A DNA stretch of 11,339 nucleotides, taken from an uncultured Lactobacillus sp. (GTDB taxonomy: Bacteria; Bacillota; Bacilli; Lactobacillales; Lactobacillaceae). The notes beneath the pieces were generated by a model. It did no database searches. It was not told the DNA's origin and saw nothing but the letters and a program-made list of their open reading frames with translations. Position 1 is the stretch's first letter. The number at the start of each line of letters is the position of its first letter. Both the position numbers and the translations under genes were made by a program. Location: NCBI GenBank assembly GCA_910587695.1, contig CAJUNC010000032.1:1-11339 (forward strand), written 5' to 3'. Below, piece after piece: positions 4,184 to 11,254 of the stretch.

Positions 4184-4423
4184 ATGGATGGACAAAAATT
4201 TCTAAATCTATGTATCGAGAAGATTTCTAAACACATGGGAGTAGCCAAAGAAAATGTTTTGGCTGTGTGGAGTTGTAAGGTGTTGCAAAATAACAAAGCA
4301 TTACTAGGTATTTCAGGATCTAACGATGCATATTATGAGTTTACCTATAACGGAGATAAAAAAGAATTGTACATGGATGTTTATTCTAAAGATCACAATG
4401 TAGCTTTTAAAAATATTGAGTAG
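4184..4423 (+). CDS. DUF6275-like phage protein, 79 aa
   Basis: The sequence fits the DUF6275 pattern of Firmicute phages: a helical N-terminus, then ENVLAVWSCKVLQNNKALLG (about residues 24-43), an aromatic YYEFTYNGDKKELYMDVYSK core (about 50-69), and a short tail. It has no signal peptide or membrane helix. The role of the family is unknown. AGGAGG at 4169-4174 lies nine bases before ATG 4184. The gene is isolated between two near-identical intrinsic terminators, so it either has its own promoter, not obvious by eye, or depends on read-through. This layout is that of an independently acquired cassette. Confidence 0.8.
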   Translation: MDGQKFLNLCIEKISKHMGVAKENVLAVWSCKVLQNNKALLGISGSNDAYYEFTYNGDKKELYMDVYSKDHNVAFKNIE

Positions 4424-4450
4424 TCAGCTGTAACAGGCTGGCTTTTTATT
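4422..4450 (+). terminator. Intrinsic terminator after DUF6275-like gene
   Basis: AGTCAGC (4422-4428) and GCTGGCT (4437-4443) form a 7-bp stem with one G-U around an 8-base loop, then TTTTTATTTT. It starts within the stop codon and repeats the stem of the terminator at 4138. Confidence 0.85.
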
Positions 4451-4470
4451 TTGCAGAAAGGAGCGATCAA

Positions 4471-4986
4471 ATGAAAGTAATCGAAATGCCTATTGATCAA
4501 GTTAAGCCATACGAAAACAATCCCCGAGTCAATGATGATGCGGTAGAAGTAACAACTAATTCTATCAAAGAATTTGGGTGGCAACAACCAATTGTGGTTG
4601 ATAAAGATAACGTGATCATTGTAGGTCATACACGCTTAAAGGCTGCTAAGAAATTAAAATTGAAAAAAGTTCCAGTTGTGATTGCTGACACATTATCAGA
4701 ACAACAGGTCAAAGCATATCGTTTAGCTGATAACAAAACCGGTGAATTAGCTGATTGGGATATGGAACTGTTAGATATAGAACTAGATGATATTGTTGAT
4801 CTGGATATGTCTGATTTTGGATTTGATGATATTGAAGAAGATACTAACAAAGATCTTGAAGATTTGTCAGATAAAGATTTAACAGTTTATCAGCTTATCT
4901 TAGATTTTGAAAATGAAGAAGAATTACAAAGTGCTTATGGAGCATTAGCCGAGGAGGGGTATCAATGCAAAATTTCGACATTTTAA
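4471..4986 (+). CDS. ParB/sulfiredoxin-fold phage protein, 171 aa
   Basis: Residues about 1-90 match the ParB N-terminal (ParB/sulfiredoxin) fold: YENNPR (14-19), FGWQQPIVVD (35-44), GHTRLKAAKKL (52-62), then VPVVIADTL and YRLADNK (83-89). An acidic linker leads to a C-terminal strand-helix module (about 138-171, YQLILDFENEEELQSAYGAL) common in phage ParB-like proteins near terminase. It lacks the helix-turn-helix and dimer domains of a partition ParB and has no ParA neighbour, so plasmid-type partition is unlikely. ParB-fold domains can be CTPases, nucleases or peptide-binding modules. AAGGAG lies at 4458-4463. Its end overlaps the ATPase start by 22 bases, so the two are coupled and likely work together. 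Confidence 0.85.
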   Translation: MKVIEMPIDQVKPYENNPRVNDDAVEVTTNSIKEFGWQQPIVVDKDNVIIVGHTRLKAAKKLKLKKVPVVIADTLSEQQVKAYRLADNKTGELADWDMELLDIELDDIVDLDMSDFGFDDIEEDTNKDLEDLSDKDLTVYQLILDFENEEELQSAYGALAEEGYQCKISTF

Positions 4987-5642
4987 GAGAAAGTAAAGTA
5001 GATAAAACTTTCAGAGTTGCACAAATTGAAAATGACTTTGATTTAAATATAGAAAAAAGTGTCGAACATTTTAAAGGATCGTTTGATTTCCCTGAAAGTT
5101 GGCAAATCGGATTAATTGTTGGTGGATCTGGAACAGGTAAAAGTACGATTGCTAACGAAATTTTTAGTAATAATGTTATACAAGGCTTTGAATATACACA
5201 TAAGAGTGTTGTTGACGATATGCCTAAAAACATGAGCTTAAAAGAAATTTCAAAGCTATTTTATTCTGTAGGGTTTGGATCAGTACCATCATGGTTAAAG
5301 CCATATCATGTATTATCTAACGGAGAAAAAATGCGTGTGGACATTGCTCGAGCATTAGCTGAAAAAGACTTAATAGTTTTTGATGAGTTTACATCAGTTG
5401 TAGATAGAAAAGTAGCAAGAACAACATCTATTGCGATCAATAAGGCAATTAAAAAAAGTAACAAACAATTTGTTGCTATTTCGTGTCATTTTGATATAAC
5501 CGAATGGTTACAGCCAGATTGGGTATTTAATACCGATACAATGCAATTTTCTTTTATAACGGGCACCGACCCGAAAAACGGTTTTATATCAGAAAATGCG
5601 ATTATCAAGAATGGCGAAAATTTAGGAAGTATCACTATTTAG
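4965..5642 (+). CDS. ABC-type ATPase of a Mom-associated module (frame ends early)
   Basis: All ABC ATPase motifs are present: Walker A GSGTGKST (54-61), signature LSNGE (117-121), Walker B LIVFDEF (136-142), D-loop SVVD (144-147) and switch His in ISCHFD (H175). There are no membrane domains, so it resembles soluble DNA- or RNA-associated ABC enzymes rather than a transporter. A strong GAGGAGGGG site (4950-4958) lies inside the ParB gene. The frame reads to 5642, but after about residue 200 it seems to leave the family sequence, because the -1 frame takes up a GNAT sequence from about 5561-5579. The native protein is probably an ATPase-GNAT fusion of about 345 residues. Involvement in DNA modification is inferred from context. 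Confidence 0.82.
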   Translation: MQNFDILRESKVDKTFRVAQIENDFDLNIEKSVEHFKGSFDFPESWQIGLIVGGSGTGKSTIANEIFSNNVIQGFEYTHKSVVDDMPKNMSLKEISKLFYSVGFGSVPSWLKPYHVLSNGEKMRVDIARALAEKDLIVFDEFTSVVDRKVARTTSIAINKAIKKSNKQFVAISCHFDITEWLQPDWVFNTDTMQFSFITGTDPKNGFISENAIIKNGENLGSITI

Positions 5643-6001
5643 ATACATCTTTAAATAAAGCGGCTAGGTGCTTTGGTATCTATGATGATGAAAAAATTAT
5701 TGGTTTTGTAGCAATTTTGCATGTACCACACAAAATAAAGAATCTAAAACGAATATCGAGAATAGTTATTTTACCAGATTACCAAGGTATTGGTATAGGT
5801 ACGCAAGTAGTTGATTTTTTTGGAGAATATTATAAAAAGCTAGGTTATAAGTTATCAATCGTTACTAGTGCCAAGAATATGATTTTTTCTTTAAAAAGTA
5901 ATCCCAAGTGGAGAATGTCAAGATATGGTTATGTATCACAGCATTCTAATAAAACATGGAAGGTTCGAAAAGTGAAAACTGCTGGATTCATGTACAAATA
6001 G
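5531..6001 (+). CDS. Mom-like GNAT domain, in the -1 frame of the ATPase
   Basis: This frame is open from 5531 but has no ATG, GTG or TTG until TTG 5717, which lies inside the conserved fold and has no ribosome site. The N-terminal hallmark WRKFRKYHYLDTSLNKAARC lies upstream of it, at 5612-5671. Downstream come VILPDYQGIGIG (acetyl-CoA-binding motif A) and a C-terminal NPKWRMSRYG segment. The combination of HYL, LNKAAR and PDYQGIGIG is what I recall of phage Mom-like GNAT proteins; Mu Mom modifies adenine in DNA and blocks restriction. The likely reading is that it continues the ATPase gene after a -1 shift, either programmed, mutational or a sequence error. I see no canonical slippery heptamer (nearest G AAA AAC at 5573-5579). 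Confidence 0.72.
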   Translation, partial: YRYNAIFFYNGHRPEKRFYIRKCDYQEWRKFRKYHYLDTSLNKAARCFGIYDDEKIIGFVAILHVPHKIKNLKRISRIVILPDYQGIGIGTQVVDFFGEYYKKLGYKLSIVTSAKNMIFSLKSNPKWRMSRYGYVSQHSNKTWKVRKVKTAGFMYK

Positions 6002-6023
6002 AAAGGAGGTGGCGTTACTTGAA

Positions 6024-6500
6024 ATGGCAAGAGGACAATATAAGAAGTGGCTGAAGCAAGAAAATTTATTATTATTGCAAGGTTGGAAACGTGATGGCCT
6101 GACTGATGAACAAATCGCTCATAATATTGGAATTAGACGTGAGACGTTGTATGACTGGATAAAGAAATACCCTAACATATCCAACGCCTTAAAAATGGGA
6201 AAAGAGCAGGCTAACTTTATCATTGAGAATGCACTGTTCAAAAAAGCTAAGAATGGGCACGTCACCGCCCAGATATTTTGGCTCAAAAATAATTGGCGTG
6301 ATAAGTATAACGATAGTCAGTTATCGGTTGAAGAAAGAGAGTTGCTTAAGCATCGTATTAAAGACTCTGAACTTGATACGAAAATCAAAGAAGCTAAACT
6401 TAAGATCTTGCAGAGTGAGGGTGCTAATGCAGAAGATCACTTATTAGAATTGATCGAAACGATTGAAAGCGAGGATGAACGGGAACATGGCACTGAATGA
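6024..6500 (+). CDS. terS: Terminase small subunit, 158 aa
   Basis: The protein should recognise the packaging site and present DNA to the large subunit. Residues about 25-50 (GLTDEQIAHNIGIRRETLYD) form a helix-turn-helix typical of small terminases. The rest is helical and ends in a charged, acidic tail that probably mediates oligomer and large-subunit contacts. AAAGGAGGTG lies at 6002-6011. GTG 6009 overlaps it and is unlikely, so ATG 6024 is chosen despite a longish spacing. The gene overlaps the large-subunit start. The size and HTH organisation fit a pac-type (headful) phage, but no HNH gene or cos site was sought beyond this window. Confidence 0.88.
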   Translation: MARGQYKKWLKQENLLLLQGWKRDGLTDEQIAHNIGIRRETLYDWIKKYPNISNALKMGKEQANFIIENALFKKAKNGHVTAQIFWLKNNWRDKYNDSQLSVEERELLKHRIKDSELDTKIKEAKLKILQSEGANAEDHLLELIETIESEDEREHGTE

Positions 6501-7737
6501 CGTACTGACAAAGAAACAGCGTGAAGTGTTACATGCTTATCGTACTCAAGAATTTCGTTTTCTAATCAATTCGGGTTCTGTTCGTTCAGGCAAGACGTAT
6601 ATTGACAATTACTTATTCTTGCTTGAGTTGTATAGAGTCAGAAAGCTGGCAAAACAGCTGAGAGATTCAAATCCTAAATATATTCTTGCTGGTGTATCGT
6701 CAGGTACGATCTATACGAATATCATTTCAGAGCTTGGTAATCAATTTCGCATATCACCTAAGACTGACCGTTTCGGGCATTATCATTTGTTAGGCGTTGA
6801 GATCGTGCCAGCATATACTGGTTCTATTCGTGGTATGGCATCTATACGTGGTATGACAAGCTATGGAGCATATATCAACGAAGCTTCATTAGCTGATCAA
6901 AACGTATTTCAAGAGATAAATAACCGCTGTTCACGACCAGGAGCGCATATTATTTGTGATACTAACCCCGACCATCCCGAGCATTGGTTAAAAGCACAGT
7001 ATATCGATAAAGAAAATGATAGTGGCAAGACGTTGTACTTTAATTTTAAGCTTGAAGAAAATACAACACTTGATCAAAGCTATATCGAAGGTCTTAAGGC
7101 GACCACACCAACGGGGATGTTTTACGATCGTTCTATCTTAGGGTTATGGGTATCAGGTCAGGGACTTGTTTATCCTGAGTTTGACAGACGTACAATGACA
7201 ATAAGCAGACAACAAGCGTTCGATGAAACATACGAGCGCTTTTTTGTTGGCGTTGACTGGGGCTTTAACCATAAGACTGTTTTTACTGTTATGGGATATA
7301 GAGATGGTCAATATACGCTAATGGAAGAGCATGCTGCTAGTTATGAGCAGATTGCTTATTGGGTAGATGTGGCAAAGGATATTAAGGAGCGTTTTGGGAA
7401 CATCCCTTTTTATTGTGATACTGCTAACCCTGAACATATTTACGATCTGAGTCAAGCAGGCATTCGAGCAATGAACGCTAATAAAAATGTCTTGAATGGT
7501 ATCGAGTATGTAGCTGGAGCAATGCATAACGACAAATTTAGAGTCGTCTATGATGATTGTCCACAGTTTCGCAAAGAGATCTATAACTATGCTTGGAACG
7601 AAAAGACGGGCGATGTCATCAAGAAAGATGATGACTGTATGGACAGCATGCGTTACGCAATGTATAACGATTATCTGGACCACTTAGAAGAAAGCATGTC
7701 AGTTGAAGAGCTGGCTAGATTGAAGAGGTATATGTAA
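6487..7737 (+). CDS. terL: Terminase large subunit, 416 aa
   Basis: This is the ATP-driven DNA translocase and nuclease of the packaging motor, of the PBSX/SPP1-like type. The N-terminal ATPase carries the Walker A variant GSVRSGKT (about 30-37) and a Walker-B-like stretch around YINEASLADQ, followed by ICDTNPDHPEHW. The C-terminal nuclease (RNase H fold) begins at VGVDWGFNHKT with an acidic metal ligand and continues through FYCDTANPEHI and DDCMDSMRYAMY. The frame is open from TTG 6463 with another ATG at 6475; ATG 6487 (MALNDVLTKKQ) looks the most usual start, though GAGG at 6471-6474 also permits 6475. The stop overlaps the portal ATG (TAATG at 7735-7739). Confidence 0.95.
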   Translation: MALNDVLTKKQREVLHAYRTQEFRFLINSGSVRSGKTYIDNYLFLLELYRVRKLAKQLRDSNPKYILAGVSSGTIYTNIISELGNQFRISPKTDRFGHYHLLGVEIVPAYTGSIRGMASIRGMTSYGAYINEASLADQNVFQEINNRCSRPGAHIICDTNPDHPEHWLKAQYIDKENDSGKTLYFNFKLEENTTLDQSYIEGLKATTPTGMFYDRSILGLWVSGQGLVYPEFDRRTMTISRQQAFDETYERFFVGVDWGFNHKTVFTVMGYRDGQYTLMEEHAASYEQIAYWVDVAKDIKERFGNIPFYCDTANPEHIYDLSQAGIRAMNANKNVLNGIEYVAGAMHNDKFRVVYDDCPQFRKEIYNYAWNEKTGDVIKKDDDCMDSMRYAMYNDYLDHLEESMSVEELARLKRYM

Positions 7738-9275
7738 TGTTAAAAGTGAATGAATTTGAGAACGGCATAGAGTTAAGTGATAACAGTATGCTGTTTCCTT
7801 TTAGCGTTGAAAGCAATATCCATTATCGGGTCAACTCTTTAGATGACTTGAAAGGTAACAATTATGAGACGCTAACACAGATGATACGGCACTTCATCAC
7901 TAATCAAGTGCCACGATTGGAAGTTTTAGATGGTTATTCTAAAGGACGTAATGCAGGTATCTTTAGTGGTGATCGCCGTTTGGATAAAAATAAAGCTGAT
8001 CATCGGATCGCACATAATTTTGGTAAGTTGATCGCACAATTTGTGGCGGGATATACGACTAGCGTGCCACTGTCATATAGTTTGCCAGATGATAACGAGT
8101 TGAACGATAAGCTACTAGAGTTCAATAAAGCAAACGATATAGCGACCTTGGATAACGAGTTGATGTATGATGTGGCTAAATTTGGACGTGCTTACGACAT
8201 CCAATATAAGAATGATGACGGCAATAAGATCAAACAAGCGAATGTGTTTGAAACGTTTGTGATCTATGACACGACTATCGAACGCAGACCAGTAGCGGCG
8301 GTAAGGATCGTTGAAGTTGGTTTCAGTAAAGATAGCGTGAAATCATATCAGACGATCCTGTATACCGATAAAAACATCGTTTATTTTAAGTCAAGCACGT
8401 TTAAAAATGCTGCCTTACAGGAAGATCACACCGATGGTCATTTCTATAATGGTGTGCCGATCGTTGAGTATCAGAGCAACAAATACCGCACGTCATGGTA
8501 TGAAGATGTATTGCCGTTGATCGATGCTTACGACCAAGTGGAAAGTGATACGAGCAACTATATGACTGATGTTATCAATTCATTGTTAGTCATCAATGGT
8601 GATTTTTCGACTACTAATACTAACGTAAATGAGTTGATAAAGCAGATACAGCAGTATGGTATTTTAGGTCTTCAAAGTGGTATCGATCGCAATGGTAATG
8701 CTACAAGTGTTGACGCTAAATATATCAGCCCTGAATTTGATAGTGCTGCTAGTGAGAGTTACAAAGAGCGTATCCGCAAAGATATTTTTAACATCAGCAA
8801 TATTCCAGATATGACTGATCAAAACTTTGCTGGCAATACAACGGGCGTGGCTATGCGGTATAAGATCTTTGGCTTTGAACAAGCTATCGGGCAAACGATC
8901 AACGCTTTTAAACGTTCGATTGCTGATCGTTGTGAATTGTTGTTCAACTTAGAAAGTAATCTATCTGTTTCCAAGAAAGAGCATTCTAATGTGTTAGTAG
9001 ATTACACGCCTAATCTACCATATGCAGTAAGTGAAGAAGTAACGATGTTAATCGATGCAGGCGTGCCTATCTCACGTAAGACTTTATACGATTTAACACA
9101 CTTTACCACGGCTGAAACTGAAGAAAGCAATCTCAAAGCAGAAGATGAGCAACTACAAAGCTCTGACAAGCTAACAGAGAGCTTTAAACAGGCTAACAAT
9201 GTAAATAGATTAGACGATAAAGAAGTACGCTCAAATACGACTAAAGAAAGCAAAAACGGTGATGTAGATGGATAG
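7737..9275 (+). CDS. Portal protein, SPP1 gp6-like, 512 aa
   Basis: Portal proteins form the ring at one head vertex through which DNA enters and leaves. The length (512 aa) is close to SPP1 gp6 (503). Recognisable segments are an N-terminal helical region with QMIRHFITNQVPRL, then HRIAHNFGKLIAQFVAGYTT (about 83-102), a wing region with YDTTIERRPVAAVRIVE, a stem region around LPLIDAYDQVESDTSNYMTD, and ISNIPDMTDQNFAGNTTGVA (about 352-371) before the terminal helices. The acidic tail is disordered. ATG 7737 overlaps the large-terminase stop, and the end overlaps the minor head gene by eight bases. Confidence 0.94.
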   Translation: MLKVNEFENGIELSDNSMLFPFSVESNIHYRVNSLDDLKGNNYETLTQMIRHFITNQVPRLEVLDGYSKGRNAGIFSGDRRLDKNKADHRIAHNFGKLIAQFVAGYTTSVPLSYSLPDDNELNDKLLEFNKANDIATLDNELMYDVAKFGRAYDIQYKNDDGNKIKQANVFETFVIYDTTIERRPVAAVRIVEVGFSKDSVKSYQTILYTDKNIVYFKSSTFKNAALQEDHTDGHFYNGVPIVEYQSNKYRTSWYEDVLPLIDAYDQVESDTSNYMTDVINSLLVINGDFSTTNTNVNELIKQIQQYGILGLQSGIDRNGNATSVDAKYISPEFDSAASESYKERIRKDIFNISNIPDMTDQNFAGNTTGVAMRYKIFGFEQAIGQTINAFKRSIADRCELLFNLESNLSVSKKEHSNVLVDYTPNLPYAVSEEVTMLIDAGVPISRKTLYDLTHFTTAETEESNLKAEDEQLQSSDKLTESFKQANNVNRLDDKEVRSNTTKESKNGDVDG

Positions 9276-10845
9276 CAAAGAGTACTGGCTCAAACGTGAG
9301 CAGGAACATGCTAAAGAATTGCGTAAGGTCGTATCGGGTAAGACCGATGAGATCATGAAAGAGTATCGTAAAGCTTTAAATGATATTGAAGCTGACATTA
9401 ACCGTAACTTTCTACGCTATGCTAAAAACGGCAACATGACAATGTCTGAAGCTATGAAATTAGCTGATAAAATGGACGTTGAACGTTTTGCTGACAAGGC
9501 TAAGCAGTATGTGCAAAATATGGATACCTCACCGCAAGCTAATGCTGATTTGAAGTTGTACAACTTGAAGATGAGAGTAAGTCGCTTGCAACTGTTAAAA
9601 ATGGAGCTCAACCTTGAGATCGATAATTTGACAGGAAAGTTAAATGATGAAGCTTACAAGCATTTGCACAAAGTCGCTTTAGATGAATATCGACGACAAG
9701 CAGGTATTTTAGGGCAAACGCTCAGGTTTGATGATAGAAAGGTCAAGCATCTTGTCAATGCATCATACAAACTTGGTAATGGTTATGTGACGTTTAGTGA
9801 TAACGTATGGCATAACACTGAAATGCTTAAAGCTCGCTTAGGTAACGTGCTAAATAGTGCGATCCTACAAGGAAAGAATCCTAATCAATATATCTCTGAA
9901 TTTAAGAAAATATTTGACGCTCAGCCGTATCAAGTTGGGCGTCTTTTGATTACTGAGACAGCTAGAGTACAAGGTGATGTTCAGCTAGATAGCTATAAAC
10001 AAGGTGGTATCGAATGGTACGATATCAGCTTTGAAAGTGGTGCGTGTCGTATTTGTCGTCGTGCTGCTTCTGGTGGGCCATATCGGCATGATAGAGCTGT
10101 TGTAGGGTATAACATGTACCCGTTTCACCCTAATTGCTTATGTTCGATCATGCCTGCTGAAGAACCAAATTTAAAATTGGCCAAAGTCGATTTGGTCAAT
10201 ATTACAAATGCTGGTTTAAAACAACTAGGCGAAAACATGGATATTTTGTTTGATGATTATAAGCAAAAAACAGGTATTGATGTGTGGGAACTGATTTCTA
10301 AGAATAAATTTAGAGATGAATCAAAACCGTATGATGATGAGCGTGCAAGATTTATGAAGCACGTTTATCATCGTTTAGGTTATGACGCATTACCTAAACA
10401 AGTTACAAAATACTCTGATCCCAGCTCTAAAGTTTATCGTGGTGTGAGAGATTCGGCTAACATGACTGCTAAGGAATTTTTGGATAATATCAAGTTTGGT
10501 GAAATGATGATTTCGGGAGCAAAGTCATCTTCTAAGGGACGAGGGTTATACTTCACAGAGGCTATTTTGTATGCCAAAAATCATGCTAAACCTAATGGAT
10601 TGATTTCAGAGTGGGGCATGTCATCTGAAATTTATTCAATAGGCATTAAAGAATTAGATAATATCGGAAATAGAATAAAACAATTAAGAGCATTAAGAGA
10701 TACTGGTGATAGCATGGATGATCAATATGATATTTTGGCGATAGCTGCGGGATATGATATGATCGACGCAGGTTCCACTAAAAATATCATGAATCGAGGT
10801 ATGCTTGAATGGTTAAAAAATACAAAATATTTGCCGGTGATGTAG
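9268..10845 (+). CDS. Minor head protein (SPP1 gp7/Mu gpF-like) with ART-like C-terminus, 525 aa
   Basis: Residues about 1-297 form the SPP1 gp7/Mu gpF-type minor head protein, which attaches to the portal and affects DNA ejection. It is helical up to about 200, followed by RLLITETARVQGD and a Cys/His set C260-x2-C263 and H287-x2-C290-x-C292 that probably binds zinc. SPP1 gp7 is only about 308 aa. The extra part (about 385-525) resembles ADP-ribosyltransferase domains found on phage head proteins: YRGV with R391, SSSKGRGLYFTEAILYAKNH (about 420-439), then ILAIAAGYDMID and NRGMLEW. I do not see a clear catalytic E-x-E, so activity is uncertain. Such a domain could enter the host with the DNA and modify proteins. 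The start overlaps the portal stop. Confidence 0.9.
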   Translation: MDSKEYWLKREQEHAKELRKVVSGKTDEIMKEYRKALNDIEADINRNFLRYAKNGNMTMSEAMKLADKMDVERFADKAKQYVQNMDTSPQANADLKLYNLKMRVSRLQLLKMELNLEIDNLTGKLNDEAYKHLHKVALDEYRRQAGILGQTLRFDDRKVKHLVNASYKLGNGYVTFSDNVWHNTEMLKARLGNVLNSAILQGKNPNQYISEFKKIFDAQPYQVGRLLITETARVQGDVQLDSYKQGGIEWYDISFESGACRICRRAASGGPYRHDRAVVGYNMYPFHPNCLCSIMPAEEPNLKLAKVDLVNITNAGLKQLGENMDILFDDYKQKTGIDVWELISKNKFRDESKPYDDERARFMKHVYHRLGYDALPKQVTKYSDPSSKVYRGVRDSANMTAKEFLDNIKFGEMMISGAKSSSKGRGLYFTEAILYAKNHAKPNGLISEWGMSSEIYSIGIKELDNIGNRIKQLRALRDTGDSMDDQYDILAIAAGYDMIDAGSTKNIMNRGMLEWLKNTKYLPVM

Positions 10846-11066
10846 AATTTTCCTACACTGGAAAGGAACTAACGAATTGGCATAATCTTACAGGTGAAGA
10901 ACAAAATGAATTAAGGGAATTCATTTCCCATATGGCAGACGAATATGGTGAAGATGCGTGTTTTCATTTTGATGATCCAGAAGAACTATACTGGCCGAAG
11001 CTCACTCCCGAAGAGAGAGAAAATGTCAGAAAGGCTATCGAGCCACATATTATCAAAGTTAAGTAG
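10809..11066 (+). CDS. Small acidic protein overlapping the ART-domain gene, 85 aa
   Basis: GAGG at 10796-10799 precedes ATG 10809 by nine bases; the gene overlaps the end of the minor head gene by 37 bases in another frame. The product is acidic, soluble and has no membrane segment (GKELTNWHNLTGEEQNELRE, then HFDDPEELYWPKLTPEEREN). I do not recognise a family. A small acidic protein directly following an ART-like domain could be a partner or inhibitor that keeps the domain inactive before assembly, but this rests only on position and charge. A terminator follows its stop. Confidence 0.65.
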   Translation: MVKKYKIFAGDVEFSYTGKELTNWHNLTGEEQNELREFISHMADEYGEDACFHFDDPEELYWPKLTPEERENVRKAIEPHIIKVK

Positions 11067-11073
11067 TTATGTT

Positions 11074-11112
11074 AGCATTCAGCGTAAGTTGAGTGCTTTT
11101 TATTTTGTCTTT
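11074..11112 (+). terminator. Intrinsic terminator after the head-protein genes
   Basis: AGCATTCA (11074-11081) and TGAGTGCT (11090-11097) form an 8-bp stem with one G-U around GCGTAAGT, followed by TTTTATTTTGTCTTTTT. It may be partial, since downstream head genes also need transcription. Confidence 0.75.
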
Positions 11113-11254
11113 TTGTGATCGCAGACGTTAAAGAACGATCGTTAAAATATAAAACTGTATATGGATGACTAGGTGCGCGTGCTTGGAAGCTTTGCTTGTG
11201 AGTGGGCGCTTTTATTATGCCTAAATCGTGTGTATGTAGTCAGGAGGAGCCATC
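11113..11254 (+). other. Leader region before the scaffold gene, with nested inverted repeats
   Basis: No gene is seen in these 142 bases. TAGG (11170-11173) and CCTA (11220-11223) flank GCGC pairs (11175-11178 and 11206-11209) and an inner AAGC/GCTT hairpin (11187-11197). The region ends in AGGAGGAG (11242-11249), the scaffold ribosome site. I see no convincing promoter. It may be a regulatory leader or a weak terminator (GGGCGCTTTT). Confidence 0.35.

Noticed and set aside
4471..4986. Plasmid or prophage partition ParB
   Set aside because: It lacks the DNA-binding and dimerisation domains and any ParA neighbour, and it is coupled to an ABC ATPase instead.
6223..6447. Second + strand frame inside the small terminase gene
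   Set aside because: It is out of frame with a recognised gene, has no ribosome site and no family resemblance.
7318..7683. 121-codon - strand frame inside the large terminase gene
   Set aside because: It lies wholly opposite a well-conserved gene, has no ribosome site, and its composition is that of a shadow frame.
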